Positions 20,931 through 31,165 of a stretch of 64,000 nucleotides of DNA are shown here, one piece after another (within the stretch, counting starts at the first letter, position 1; every line of letters begins with the position of its first letter). This DNA is from Dendrolimus kikuchii. Lineage: Eukaryota > Arthropoda > Insecta > Lepidoptera > Lasiocampidae. The stretch spans positions 3,636,001 to 3,700,000 of the forward strand of contig CM034414.1 of assembly GCA_019925095.2 (NCBI GenBank), read 5' to 3'. The notes beneath the pieces were generated by a model that was given only the letters and a program-made list of their open reading frames with translations, had not been told where the DNA came from and ran no database searches. The position numbers were made by a program, and so were the translations under genes.

Positions 20931-21700
20931 CACTTTATTGTACACCAACATTACATAGAAAAAGTACACAATAAACTTACATACTAAAAGGTAGTACAAT
21001 GGGCGGCCTTATTGCTAAAAGCAATCTCTTCCAGGCAACCTTTGGATGGACAAGAACTAATTACATAGATAGCGTTGGCGTGCAGTTGAAATAGATAATA
21101 ATAAAATAATTATAATACATATATTATAGTTATAAAAATATATACGTACATAGAAATACAAAACAATCAATAAACACGTTATACAGTTAAATAGTGCTCC
21201 TTCACAAGTCTGTTAAAAGAATGGATAGATTTAGCAGACCGGACATCTGCCGGCAGAGCATTCCAGAGATGCACAGCCTGGACAGAGAACGATCTTGCGT
21301 AAATCTCCGTAGTATGCGCTGGTGTCCTAAGTCGCAACCTCTCTGACGTTCTCAAAGACCTCGAATCACTGTCAGAAATTTTGAAGTCGCTCAAGTTTAT
21401 CTAATTGGTTCTGGTTAAGATCTAGATAGCTGACGTCACCATAATCAAGTATAGGAAGAAGGAGAGATTGCGCTAGTGCTATTTTAGTGGTGAATGGTAG
21501 AAAATATTGCAGACGGCGTAGAGAAGCAGCTGACGCAAATATTTTCTGGCTGATTTTCTGAAGCTGAAGGCCCCACGATAACGATTTATCTATGTGAATT
21601 CCTAGGTTCTTCACTGTATCACTTATAGGAACAACAGTCCCATCAAACATGATTGGTGGTAATGAGGACCAGTCAATCCTAGAAATACTGTTTGGAAATC
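20931..21700 (-). pseudogene. 3' end of a CR1/Jockey-type LINE
   Basis: The minus strand encodes LGIHIDKSLSWGLQLQKI, LRRLQYFLPF and LLPILDYGDVSYLDLNQNQ. A frameshift near 21372-21394 follows, and then ARSFSVQAVHLWNALPADVR and a stop. These are the post-RT and terminal motifs of CR1/Jockey-like LINEs. The 3' UTR ends at the left with an AATAAAG-type signal (CTTTATTG in +). The RT core and endonuclease are missing. The same 3' end recurs at 62731-62862. Confidence 0.78.
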
Positions 21701-21944
21701 CCAGATAATATTTTTTTTATACAAGATATTTGTAGCTGGTTCGTGCTTTTGAATATTGTTTGGAGTCACTATGAAGCGAAATGGTGATTTTTCGCCAGAA
21801 ATGAAACGACGCCATTGAACGTTAAAAACGGAAGAAGATTTTATTTTCTTTTTCTAAATGTGTTTTACATGACATTTATACTTATAAGGTAACTGATACA
21901 CTGTCGGGAAATTAAAGGCGGCGCCAGATATTCGCGTCGGTAAC

Positions 21945-22140
21945 AATATTATATAAAACATTATACTTAAAGTTTTACATGTAATAAAATAAAACAAACC
22001 GAACACAGTAAAAATCTATCGCGTCTGCCAACATGAAAATAAAATGTATTGAATACCGTCTATATACAAATTGAGAGATTTTGAATTATAATCTGTACAG
22101 AATTACCACACATTAGAGATAAATATTATTACTTAAAACG
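21945..22140. repeat. Dispersed AT-rich repeat, copy at 34.2 kb
   Basis: GTTTTACATGTAATAAAAT, GAATACCGTCTATATAC and AATTGAGAGATTTTGAATTA recur at 34256-34345. No coding potential. Confidence 0.6.
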
Positions 22141-22219
22141 TAGCTCAATTTATTTTATTCAATGTACAGAATTTATTTTACATATTTTGCCTATTCTAAT
22201 ACTATATATATATACTAGA

Positions 22220-22860
22220 GTTTACCCCGCGGCTGCGCCGCGGGTCAACCTCTAGTTCGTATCTTTTGTTTAAAAAGCAAGTGGTACAGGTTACATTGTA
22301 TTAAATTTGTATGTATTTGCCCCCGAAAGATTCACTTCATTTTATATCGCAAACTATACCACCCCCGTCTATATGTAAACTACATAAATGACAAAACTTG
22401 ACAAAAATGACAAAATAGATAACATGGTCCAAGTGGACCAAGTGTTCCAAATGGACCCAGTGGACCCAGTGAATCCAGTGGACGAAATGGACAAAATCAC
22501 AAAACCTGTCCTAGTTTCCGGGATAAACTTTATATAAATCTATCCCAAAATGTATCCCATTATCCGGGATAAAAAGTATCCCTTGGGCACTCTCGGTATT
22601 CAAATTATATATGTACCGAGTTTCAGCCAAATCGGTCCAATAGTCTTTCCATAAAAGGATAACAAACAAAAAGACAAATATATTTTTATCCCGGAAACTA
22701 TGCCATTTTTCGGGATAAAAAATATCCTATGTTCATTCTCGGCATCGAAAATATATATATACTGAGTTTCAGCCAAATCGGTCCAGTAGCTTTTCCGTGA
22801 AAACGGAACAGACAGACAGACAGACAGAGTTACTTTTGCATTTATAATATTAATAGGGAT
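22220..22860 (+). repeat. Dispersed repeat with GTTTACCCCGCGGC head, copy at 46.28 kb
   Basis: The block starts TAGAGTTTACCCCGCGG. It includes a run of GTGGACCAAG-like short repeats (22425-22500) and TTCCGGGATAAA segments, and ends with (CAGA)n near 22812-22825. The copy at 46284-46800 is shorter and lacks most of the short tandem run. Non-coding. Confidence 0.65.
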
Positions 22861-22861
22861 A

Positions 22862-23207
22862 CAGCTTAATTTATAAAAGATAAAAACTACAAATAGTAAA
22901 TAGGTCCCAAATCACCGTCAGTTGGGAACGTTCCCAAAACGCTGGCCGCATTACCAGGTTGTATGGCAACGCTTATGCGTTGCCCAAAATACAGGCCAGC
23001 GTTTTGGTTTCGTGAGACATCTATCAACCGTTTTGATAGGTCTCGATAAAGGCGATGGGCTTCTGGATCCCATGGCCCCAGAGTTTCGACACCAAAAGCC
23101 GCAAATATATATCCACTACCAACGGATGCATATTTGCGGCGTTTTAGGTCCTCTTGTCGGGCGGCAGCTGCACCAGCTACCACAGCCGTATCGGGAAGAT
23201 GGGACGC
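22862..23207 (-). pseudogene. Family C retroelement ORF C-terminus
   Basis: The minus strand encodes AAAARQEDLKRRKY, YIFAAFGVETLGPW, LYRDLSKRLIDVSRNQ and ASVLGTFPTDGDLG, then FYL-type terminal residues and a stop. It is nearly the same as 48783-49096 but lacks the upstream RPDG / VPW segment. It lies in intron 1 of the transporter gene. Confidence 0.72.
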
Positions 23208-23410
23208 TACATAAAATTATGTTAAATTATAGAGAAATACTTTATACAAAACAGGCGCTAATCACCGAATAAATAAAAATGTAACATTATTATTCAATTA
23301 AGGAAATGGCCGATTGTATCGTTTAGAAATAGGAGGGTACATAACAAAATTAATTATTAACTTTAAAAAGAAACATTGACAAGAACAAATGCTACTAAAT
23401 AACTGTAAGA
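23208..23410 (+). repeat. Dispersed AT-rich repeat, copy at 34.72 kb
   Basis: ACATAAAATTATGTTAAATT, CAGGCGCTAATCACCG and TTGTATCGTTTAGAAATA recur at 34722-34850. Part also appears inverted near 17785-17890. Confidence 0.6.
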
Positions 23411-23465
23411 GTATCTGTTGTACTTTAACTATACAAAAATATACTAAACATGACTTTCCTTTCAG

Positions 23466-23531
23466 CAAACCAGTAACGACTCTGTTGAAATGGGAGAAGT
23501 CGATAGGAAAAATGAAAAAACCAACGGAGAG
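23466..23531 (+). CDS. CNT: CNT nucleoside transporter, exon 2
   Basis: Flanked by acceptor CTTTCCTTTCAG and donor GTAAAA. It encodes residues 11-32, QTSNDSVEMGEVDRKNEKTN plus GE, in phase 0 at both ends. It is hydrophilic and charged, consistent with the cytoplasmic N-terminus. The call rests on splice signals and on uninterrupted phase with exons 1 and 3, because this region of the family is not conserved. Confidence 0.75.
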
Positions 23532-23699
23532 GTAAAATATTAAAATAATTAAACTTAAGTAGAATTTCAAAAATATTATAATTAAATACAAAGTCTAGTC
23601 TTGGCGTTGGCCTGTTAAAAACGCCGTAGACTGCGTATGACGTGACGCTGTAAACGAATGACACATGATTATTATGTAAAAATGCACTAGAGTAGTCTC

Positions 23700-24292
23700 T
23701 CTAGGGTGGTCTCTCCCAGAGTGGTTTCTCACAGAGTGGTCTCTCTTGGAGTGGCTTCTCTGAGAGTGGTCGATTTTAAAGTGGTCTTTCTCACTGTGCT
23801 CTCTCTCAAAGTGGTCTCTCACAGAGTAGTCTCTGTCAAAGTGGTCTCTGTCAAAGTGCTCTCTCAGACTCGCCCGTCCGGTGTAGTCTCTCTCAGAGTA
23901 GTCGCTCTCAGTATGGCTTCTCTTAGAGTGGTCGATTTTAAAGTGGTCTTTCTCACTGTGCTCTCTCTCAAAGTGGTCTCTCACAGAGTAGTCTCTGTCA
24001 AAGTGCTCTCTCAGACTCGCCCGTCCGGTGTAGTCTTTCTCAGAGTGGTCGCTCTCAGTAGGGCTTCTCTTAGAGTGGTGGATTTTAAAGTGGTCTTTCT
24101 CACTGTGCTCTCTCTCAAAGTGGTCTCTCACAGAGTAGTCTCTGTCAAAGTGCTCTCTCAGACTCGTCCGTCCGGTGTAGTCTCTCTCAGACTGGTCGCT
24201 CTCAGTAGGGCTTCTCTTAGAGTGGTCCTTTTTAAAGTGGTCTTTCTCACTGTGACCTCTCTCACATCGTCTGTCATCGTGCCGTCTCCACA
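23700..24292 (-). repeat. Minisatellite of 15-bp units in ~147-bp higher-order repeats, with a long antisense ORF
   Basis: Three to four higher-order units each contain ten or so degenerate 15-bp units. On the minus strand they read as pentapeptides of the type RDHFE / KDHFK / RDYSV. The frame is open for 232 codons (23595-24293), and a + strand frame of 210 codons is also open. The 15-bp period keeps all frames open, so coding is not implied. It lies in intron 2 of the transporter gene, ending about 65 bp before exon 3. Confidence 0.8.
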
Positions 24293-24357
24293 AGCGCTGA
24301 GAGACATCTTGAACCTTGGTTGTGTATTTTTATTTTAGTATTTTTTTAATTTTTCAG

Positions 24358-24544
24358 ATAAATCACGAATCCCTGGACTATCATCCAACAAGTTGGCTGG
24401 AGACCACCCTGATGAGAGTTAGCAATTCCACCGATGACTTCATGAAGAAGAACAGATCCTCGCTTAGGATTTTTTATATATTTCTACTCAACGGCTTAGT
24501 TATAGGATTTTTTATTGGCTGCCTTTATTATTACTTAAGTTTTT
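24358..24544 (+). CDS. CNT: CNT nucleoside transporter, exon 3 (TM1)
   Basis: Acceptor TTTTTCAG, donor GTAAGT; phase 0 in, phase 1 out. It encodes residues 33-94. A hydrophilic stretch (INHESLDYHPTSWLETTLM) is followed by a basic segment KKNRSSLRIF and the first membrane helix, FYIFLLNGLVIGFFIGCLYY. This matches the position of the N-terminal helices in SLC28 proteins. The minisatellite ends close upstream. Confidence 0.85.
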
Positions 24545-24599
24545 GTAAGTAAATTAATTTTGTTCATTAATTTATTTAACCTCGGCATTTAGGAAATGA

Positions 24600-24840
24600 T
24601 GTGGGTTTGAATCTGGCCAGAGGAGAATGCACATAGGTCTGACCTGATGTGTGTATTGTTAGAATTATAATAATCGCTGACGGTGATGGAAAACATCCTG
24701 ATGAAAGCTGCACATCGTGATAAGCGATGTGTGTAACCCAAAAAACCGCTTTGAAAACGCGTGGCGGGTATACTCTCCGTTAAGCCCTAAAGTAATACGG
24801 AGTCCCAAACCCAGCAGTGGGATGTTTATGGGGTGATATT
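24600..24840 (+). mobile_element. Family H SINE remnant
   Basis: GGTTTGAATCTGGCC (decayed B box), GGTGATGGAAAACATC, CTGCACATCGTGATAAGCG, GGCGGGTATACTCTCCG and CCCAGCAGTGGGA follow the order of the full SINE at 52388. The A box is lost. Confidence 0.75.
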
Positions 24841-24876
24841 CAATGTATGAAGAATGGCCAAGTAAAAAAGCACATG

Positions 24877-25192
24877 TTTTATCCGTGCAGGAACGGAGAA
24901 AGAATACGATTTCCTGCGGCCGGGCGGCCTGTCGTAAGAGGCGACAAAACAACTCACAGCCGGGTGGTAGGGCATTTGCCCGACTGGATGGCTACCACCC
25001 CTGGTCTAAAGTATGCGCCATAACAACCTTGAGTTGTGTTCCGGCATTAGTGATCAGGTTTCAGTCCGCTTTAAGAGAGCAGCAGCGCATTTGTAGCACC
25101 TGCGGTGTTGCAAATGTCCATAGGCGATGGTAACCGCTTTCAATCAAGTGGGCTGTCTGCCGTCTGCTGAACTCCTGCAATAAAAATAAAAA
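24877..25192 (+). repeat. Family A repeat, near full length
   Basis: ATCCGTGCAGGAACGGAGAA to CTCCTGCAATAAAAATAAAA; inserted behind the SINE remnant in intron 3. Confidence 0.88.
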
Positions 25193-25439
25193 ATGTATTA
25201 AACTTGTATGTATAAGAAAGAAAGGAAATATTTATTTCCAAAAATGCGACACTTAACAAAATTCATAATAATAACAATTACAATGAAAATGTGTGCTGTA
25301 ATTTGCGAAATGAAGTTGGTACTCAGTTTATGCTGTGCCGAAACATATTCCGACACAGCACTGACTTTCAGTGCCCACCTCCTTAATCACAAAAGTCATG
25401 CGACCCACGATAAAAACAAGTTAAATTAAATTATATTAC

Positions 25440-25935
25440 ATATAATCGAATACAATGCAAGAAAACTTAACTTATTTGTATTGTATTCTACTCATAGTCC
25501 ATCAAGACTGTAAGTAGAATACTGAGCCCAGATCGCCGTCTTTTATGGGTAAGGTGCCCAGAAGGCTGGCTACGTTTCCTCGCTGGATCGCCATACTGAT
25601 CCGTTGGCCGAGGTAAGCACCAGCCCTCTGATCACCCGAAGAGTCAATGAGTCGTTTCGATAAATTTTGGTAGAGGCTCATGGCCTCAGGACCCTACGGT
25701 CCAAGCGTCTCGACAGCAAACGGCACAAACATATAACTCTCACAGAGGGTTGCATATTTGCGCCGCTTGAATGATTCGGCTGTTTCCGCCGCTGAACCGG
25801 CTGATTTAGACGTGTTTGGTAAAAGGGATGCGGCCAACGTGTCTACGCAAGTCACATCCCACACCAAAGGCTTGCCACGCTGCCAGGGAATTAGAGTCAT
25901 TCCGTCGGGACGCCTACCATCGTCACGTGCAAATA
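25440..25935 (-). pseudogene. Family C retroelement ORF C-terminus, longer copy with one stop
   Basis: On the minus strand it encodes RDDGRRPDG, MTLIPWQRGKPLVWDVTC, VDTLAASLLP, FKRRKYATL and YMFVPFAVETLGP, then a TAG where Trp is expected (near 25697). It continues with GPEAM through LLGTLP. The terminal hairpin is at 25486-25520. Upstream pol sequence is missing. Confidence 0.72.
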
Positions 25936-26253
25936 TATATATATATCAAGATCGTAGGTAGTAAGTGGATACATCGTGTTTGTACATATGTATTCTTGAA
26001 GTGAAACTTCTTTAGAATCGTTGCGATTTGAAACTCGATGAAACGAAAATAATACTATACGAAAACAATAATAGCTATTCGAGCAGTATTATGACTCCCG
26101 CTTAATTAGATTATCAACCGAACCAACATTGACTTCCATCAGTAAGGTGCTATCAGAAAGCAAATATCATTCTTCAGAACAGGCACCAACAATTTAGTGT
26201 TAAAAATTATGATTAATATTAAAATTTATTATTTTAATATCGTTATAACACTC

Positions 26254-26619
26254 GTAATACCGAAGTAAGAAAGAGAGTTGGTCTGAAAGAGAGTGTCGGG
26301 GTGAAGGTAAGGAAAAGAATGCTCCGGTGGTTCGGGCATGTGGAAAGAATGCATGATGAAAGAATGACTAAACAAGATATACAATGCAAAAGTGGATGGA
26401 TGCAGAAGTCGTGGAAGGCCACGACACACCTTCCATGATCAAATTGATCGTGTACTAGCAGAAGGTGATGTCAGGAGCCTTAAGAACAGACGAGCTTGCA
26501 TGACAAGAGTTATGAATGTCAAAGAGGCAAGTGAGGTGTGTAAGAATGGGCCTAAATGGCGCTCTGTTGTTCGTGCCTACCCCGCAAGGGAACTGGCGTG
26601 AAGTTATGTATGTATGTAT
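26254..26619 (+). mobile_element. Family B RTE LINE 3' end, 12-bp target-site duplication
   Basis: Encodes NTEVRKRVGLKESVGVKVRK-like codons through YPARELA and a stop, then a TATGTATG tail. GTTATAACACTC flanks it at 26242-26253 and 26620-26631. One base is inserted around ACTAAACAAGATATAC, which breaks the frame. It sits immediately upstream of a family C copy. Confidence 0.9.
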
Positions 26620-26631
26620 GTTATAACACTC

Positions 26632-26940
26632 AAGCGGCGCAAACGTGCAACCCTCAATGAGAGTTATATATTTGTGCCGTTTGCTGTCGAGACGCTTGGA
26701 CCGTGGGGTCCTGAGGCCATGAGCCTCTACCAAAATTTATCGAAACGACTCATTGACTCTTCAGGTGATCAGAGGGCTGGTACTTACCTCGGCCAACGGA
26801 TCAGTATGGCGATCCAGCGAGGAAACGTAGCCAGCCTTCTGGGCACCTTACCCATAGAAGACGGTGATCTAGGCTCAGTATTCTACTCATAGTCTTGAGA
26901 GACTATGAGTAGAATACAATACAAATAAGTTAAGTTTTCT
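26632..26940 (+). pseudogene. Family C retroelement ORF C-terminus with terminal hairpin
   Basis: LKRRKRATLNESYIFVPFAV, ETLGPWGPEAM and SLLGTLPIEDGDLGSVFY lead to a stop at 26890. The stop lies in the hairpin TTCTACTCATAGTC / GACTATGAGTAGAA. It closely matches the copies at 13.7 and 25.5 kb. Confidence 0.72.
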
Positions 26941-27222
26941 TGCATTGTATTCGATTATATGAAATTAAATAATATTATAACCTTTTTAATATCGTTTAAT
27001 ATTATTAGTTTCATATTAAGTACAGGCCTATAGAAATATATGAAAAGTATTAGTTTATTTATGTGCTGACCGTACACAACCACAAACGCAAAAACATCTC
27101 GAAGCAAATTTACCTCTACCTACTTATGGCGCGTTCCGTCAGTAGCTCACACCGCCCAAAATGTTCCGTCTGTCGTTCCACATGATGACCATGGTTGTTA
27201 TTATATATTATATTTATATTAT

Positions 27223-27312
27223 GAGGTGAGGTGTGTAAGAATAAGCCTAAATGGCACTCTGTTGTTCGTGCCTACCCCGCAAGGGAACTGGCGTGAAGTT
27301 ATGTATGTATGT
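27223..27312 (+). mobile_element. Family B RTE LINE, 90-bp 3' end, 13-bp target-site duplication
   Basis: Only the last ~25 codons and the TATG tail are present. ATATTTATATTAT is duplicated at 27210-27222 and 27313-27325. Confidence 0.88.
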
Positions 27313-27373
27313 ATATTTATATTATATTTTTGATTACAGCACTCACACCGACCCATTTAAAAGGGTGGGTCGA

Positions 27374-27629
27374 TTTTTTTTAATGTTTAAGGCTTAACAA
27401 CTAGGCCTTTAAGCAAGGCGCAGTTGTATTGTAGGCTACAATCCACACCATTCAACGGAGTTCTTGTGAAAACTCGAAAGGCCACATTTGACTATACAGT
27501 TCACATTTCTCACAAAAGCACATAATTACTACTCAAAAACTATCAATAACCTACAACTATCGTTCATTTTAGAGTAATTTTACACATTTACTGCACAACA
27601 TCTCCTTTCAGTTCCCGCCAAAAACTCCC
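27374..27629 (-). mobile_element. Family D short retroposon, 12-bp target-site duplication
   Basis: On the minus strand it runs from GGGAGTTTTTGGCGGGAACT to a terminal A run (TTTTTTT at the left in +). AGGGTGGGTCGA flanks it at 27362-27373 and 27630-27641. Confidence 0.9.
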
Positions 27630-27910
27630 AGGGTGGGTCGAAGTGGGCGTTGACCACAGAGCCTTAATTCTCTATATCTATTGTCATCGAAAAAGGCGCG
27701 GTTTTCAAATCAACCAATGACATTTGTGTATTTCTTAGATAATGACATCAACGCTCCATAATCCGTTCCACTAGAGTTTATGATTGTAACGCCCGCAAGC
27801 AAGTGCGATGGGAAACATCGCGGTCGTGAACGTGGTCGTTGGGAGTCTCTCGTGGAACGTAGCCCAATTGTAATGTTACTTACTGTCACAATATATTTTC
27901 TTCTTTTCAG

Positions 27911-28082
27911 CAACAGAACCCCTGGAAATTTGCCATGGGTTCGGCAGCTTGATAGCGTTCTTGGGGATCATTTACGCGTTCGTAATATATTTTCTGGTGG
28001 TGAAAAGATTTCTTGGTAAATGGTTCTGTAGGATAATATGGAAACCAATCTGCAGAGTTTGGGCAAGTCTGTGGAAATACTT
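27911..28082 (+). CDS. CNT: CNT nucleoside transporter, exon 4 (TM2)
   Basis: Acceptor TTCTTCTTTTCAG, donor GTAAGT; phase 1 in, phase 2 out. It encodes STEPLEICHGFGSLIAFLGI, then IYAFVIYFLVVKRFLGKWFC and KPICRVWASLWKY. A membrane helix is followed by a basic, Trp/Cys-rich loop. The KRFLGK segment aligns with the equivalent SLC28 loop (K/R-rich after TM2). No frameshift or stop. Confidence 0.87.
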
Positions 28083-28261
28083 GTAAGTATTAACATTTTG
28101 AGATTTTTAAGGTTCCGCAGGTTGACAGATACAGTATCCTTATTTATTTATTTAACAAAGGTCACACAGATTTTTCACGATACATTAATAAGTGATACTT
28201 TTTACTTACTACTTTAACAACCCAACTATTTATTAACAATACCATAAATAAGTAATCTAAT

Positions 28262-28716
28262 ACAATAAAAGACAACATAACTTATTTATATTCTATTCTA
28301 CCCATAGTCCCTCAAGACTAAAAGTAGAATATTGAGCCTAGATCACAGTCTTCTATAGTCTTCTGTGGGTAAGGTGCCCAGAAAGTTGGCTACGTTTCCT
28401 TGTTGGATGGCCATACTTATCCGTTGCCCGAGGTAGGCACCAGCATTCTGATGACCTGAAGCGTCAATGAGTCAATACAAAGAATTATTTAATTAGTTAT
28501 GAAACGCTTGGGCCATGAGGTCATGAGGCCATGAGCCTCTACAAGGATATTTCAAAACGACTTATTTACTCTTTGGGAGATCAGAGGGCTGGTTCCTATC
28601 TCGGACAACGGATAAGGTAACGTAGCTAGCCTTCTAAGAACCTTACCCATTGACTTCAATAACCTAGGCTCAGTATTTTACTTATAGTGTTAAAAGATAA
28701 TATGTACAATACAATA
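28262..28716. repeat. Head-to-head pair of family C fragments
   Basis: 28262-28475 is the family C 3' end on the minus strand, including its hairpin (TTCTACCCATAGTC). 28497-28715 is a second fragment on the + strand (ETLGP-type start, LSKRLIYSLGDQ, a deletion, then LRTLP and the AGTATTTTACTTATAG end). The two point away from a ~20-bp centre. Confidence 0.65.
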
Positions 28717-28718
28717 AT

Positions 28719-29430
28719 AGTCTCTCGGTTTTCTATCGGATACATTTTGGCGAGTGCGCTATGAGACTTGTTTTGTAGGGCTCAAAGCCTTGTGCATCGC
28801 ATTAAAATTAAAAGTCTCTCGGTTTTCTATCGGATACATTTTGGAGAGTGCGTTGTGAGACTTGTTTTGTAGGTCTCAAAGCCTTGTGCATCGCATTAAA
28901 ATGACAAGTCTCTCGGTTTTCTATGGGATACATTTTGGAGAGTGCGTTATCAGACTTGTTTTGTAGGTCTCAAAGCCTTGTGCATCGCATTAAAATGACA
29001 AGTCTCTCGGTTTTCTATGGGATACATTTTGGAGAGTGCGTTATCAGACTTGTTTTGTAGGTCTCAAAGCCTTGTGCATCGCATTAAAATTAGAAGTCTC
29101 TCGGTTTTCTATCGGATACATTTTGGAGAGTGCGTTATGAGACTTGTTTTGTAGGTCTCAAAGTCTTGTGCATCGCATTAAAATGACAAGTCTCTCGGTT
29201 TTCTATCAGATACATTTTGGAGAGTGTGCTATGGAACTTATCTTTATAGGTCTCAAAGCCTTGTGCATCGGATTAAAATGTCAGTCTCTCGGTTTTCTAT
29301 CGGATAAATTTTGGAGAGTGCGTTATGAGACTTGTTTTGTAGGTCTCAAAGCCTTGTGCATCGCACTAAAATGGCAAGTCTCTCGGTTTTTTATCGGATA
29401 CATTTTGGAGAGTGTGCTATGGATCTTCAT
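28719..29430. repeat. Satellite array, 94-bp unit, about 7.5 copies
   Basis: AGTCTCTCGGTTTT starts at 28719, 28813, 28907, 29001, 29095, 29189, 29283 and 29377, exactly 94 bp apart. Each unit contains ATACATTTTGG, GACTTGTTTTGTAGG and GCCTTGTGCATCGCA. It lies in intron 4 of the transporter gene. Confidence 0.93.
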
Positions 29431-29756
29431 GACTTAGTTCCCCCATCCCCTTTCTGTCTTCGGGCAACCAGACGCACCGGTTTGCGCAATCGTTACATGG
29501 TGGACGTTTGTTTTCCATCTTTCTTCTGCGCTTCGCTATCGAGAGGAACAATTTACGTTTTGCCAGCCTTTAAGATGAGATACAGGGGATGGGTTAGGAG
29601 GGATGGAAAAGAAGGGATGGGATAGTTGGTTGTCATCGTACGTGAAATAGATAGAAATAAATAAAATAGAAGTGTCTGTTTGTAATTTTAAAATAATAGC
29701 ATTTTACTAAATGCATATGAAGGTATATATGGTACTTATATAAAAGAACAAACTTT
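29430..29756. other. No gene seen
   Basis: C/T-rich start, then mixed sequence (ACGCACCGGTTTGCGCAATC, GGGATGGGATAG). The short frames entering from the satellite are artefacts of its period. No second copy in the window. Confidence 0.35.
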
Positions 29757-29990
29757 GTCGAGACATTGCGAAACGCCTGGAAGACGTCTCACGTGACCAA
29801 AAGACTGGTCTAGACCTCGGGCAACGCATTAGCGTTGCCATACGGCGAGGTAATGTAACCAGTCTTCTGGGCACGTTTCCAACTGACAGCGGTCTGACAC
29901 TAGATTTTATAGTTTAATTCTAATTTGTAAATATAGTTTTATTTAATTAGGAAATTATAATAAACAATTATTAAATATTTTGTCTTTTTG
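29757..29990 (+). pseudogene. Family C short 3' fragment
   Basis: Encodes AKRLEDVSRDQKTGLDLGQR, ISVAIRRGNVTSLLGTFP and then CACTAGATTTTATAG, the same downstream sequence as at 16325. The upstream part and the hairpin are missing. Confidence 0.62.
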
Positions 29991-30295
29991 TCTGTCTGGA
30001 TATTCCGACTAATCTCTGAAACGGCTGGACCGATTTTGACGGGACTTGTAACTGGCACATAGCTGATGTTATAAGCAGTAACTTAGGTTACTTTTTATAC
30101 TATCACGAAAAACAATCCACGCCGTTGAAGACGCGGGCACACCTAGTAAAACATCAAAAACAGCAACTTTGGAAAATTACTTTTTTTATGTTTTACTTGG
30201 CACCAACTTTAAAATGTGTAAAATGTTTTTTTTTGCTTTTTAATTATTCTTGAATTCGGTTTCTTTGTTTTTAGATTTTTTTATTTTATTTGCAG

Positions 30296-30420
30296 ATGGT
30301 TCAAAGTATGTTTTATGTTAGCAGTGGCTATTGCAGTGGTATTGTTCCTATATATCGACACGAAAGACTCTCCAGAGAGACTTATATCATTGATTGGACT
30401 TGGTTTCCTTATGCTGATGG
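30296..30420 (+). CDS. CNT: CNT nucleoside transporter, exon 5 (TM3, TM4)
   Basis: Acceptor TTTTATTTTATTTGCAG, donor GTAAGG; phase 2 in, phase 1 out. It encodes WFKVCFMLAVAIAVVLFLYI, DTKDSPERLISLIGLGFLML and M. The D..SPERLIS.IGL pattern aligns with the SLC28 segment between TM3 and TM4 (D T ... P E Q L I P F in mammals). No defects. Confidence 0.9.
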
Positions 30421-30437
30421 GTAAGGACCGCTAATTA

Positions 30438-31100
30438 GTTATACAACACGTAGAGGCCCCTTTACAAATTTAATCTAAATGTGGCGTGACACTGACCGGC
30501 GATTATCCCTGTCTACACCATATAATAATGCACCCAAGGACAAGCCCCGGCCAGTGTAGGACTATTGTAGGGAATGAGAACAAAAAGTACCAGGCTATTG
30601 GAGTGAACTGCTAGTGTTACTAGGGGTCTGGGAATATGGGGACTATGGCGTCTGCCCGTCGCAATGTTCGGGGAACATGAGATAATGGGCAGACGGTTAC
30701 TCGCCATCCCGTACATGGGCCCCAATAAAATGCCATAGAAGACGGGGGCAACATGAGTGTGAGTGGCTAAGAGGTGTAGAGAGGTGGGCTGCACGTTCAC
30801 CGAAGCTACTTCTGACGTGATGTCATTTATCACTTCTCTGGAGCTTGAATCTTAACTCTAGCGATCTCCACTCCGTGCCGGCTGACTAAGGCAGGCACAG
30901 AGGTGGGGGCCTTGCCTTGGCCCTCGGAGTCGGATCCGAGGTGTCGTTACTCACCTGAGGCTTCATTTTCATAGTTATGTCTTTTTTTAAGTAAGGTGTT
31001 CTATCCTTCTTCTGCGAGCGCGTAATGCTTGCGAAGGAGGAGGCATCTTTGCTCCGCGCCCGTCAAATCCCCTTTGGTAGAAGCGGAGCAAGTTTAACCT
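30438..31100 (+). repeat. Second copy of the 7.1-kb dispersed repeat
   Basis: CAACACGTAGAGGCCCC at 30448, TGACACTGACCGGCGATTAT and CTCCACTCCGTGCCGGCTGA match 7106-7545 with substitutions and small gaps. The right end carries the TTCTGCGAGCGCG / GCTTGCGAAGGAGGAGGC block also seen at 1.5 kb. It lies in intron 5, starting 18 bp after exon 5. Confidence 0.6.
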
Positions 31101-31165
31101 AAAATTAAATATTTAGAGCTAGTTCTAATCAAACAATCAATTAACAATCGTAATAACATTTATTT

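Larger units (their letters stand above)
27124..27890 (-). mobile_element. Family F TIR element containing two later insertions
   Basis: Starts GGCGCGTTCCGTCAGTAGCT and ends GAGTCTCTCGTGGAACGTAG. Its middle (GACCATGGTTGTTAT, GGTGGGTCGA, GGCGTTGACCACAGAG) is split by an RTE fragment (27223-27312) and a family D retroposon (27374-27629). Non-coding. Its right end lies about 20 bp upstream of exon 4. Confidence 0.7.

Noticed and set aside
23706..24338. 210-codon + strand frame (Val/Ser-rich repeat) in the minisatellite
   Set aside because: The 15-bp unit keeps frames open on both strands; no start, splice or codon bias supports a protein.
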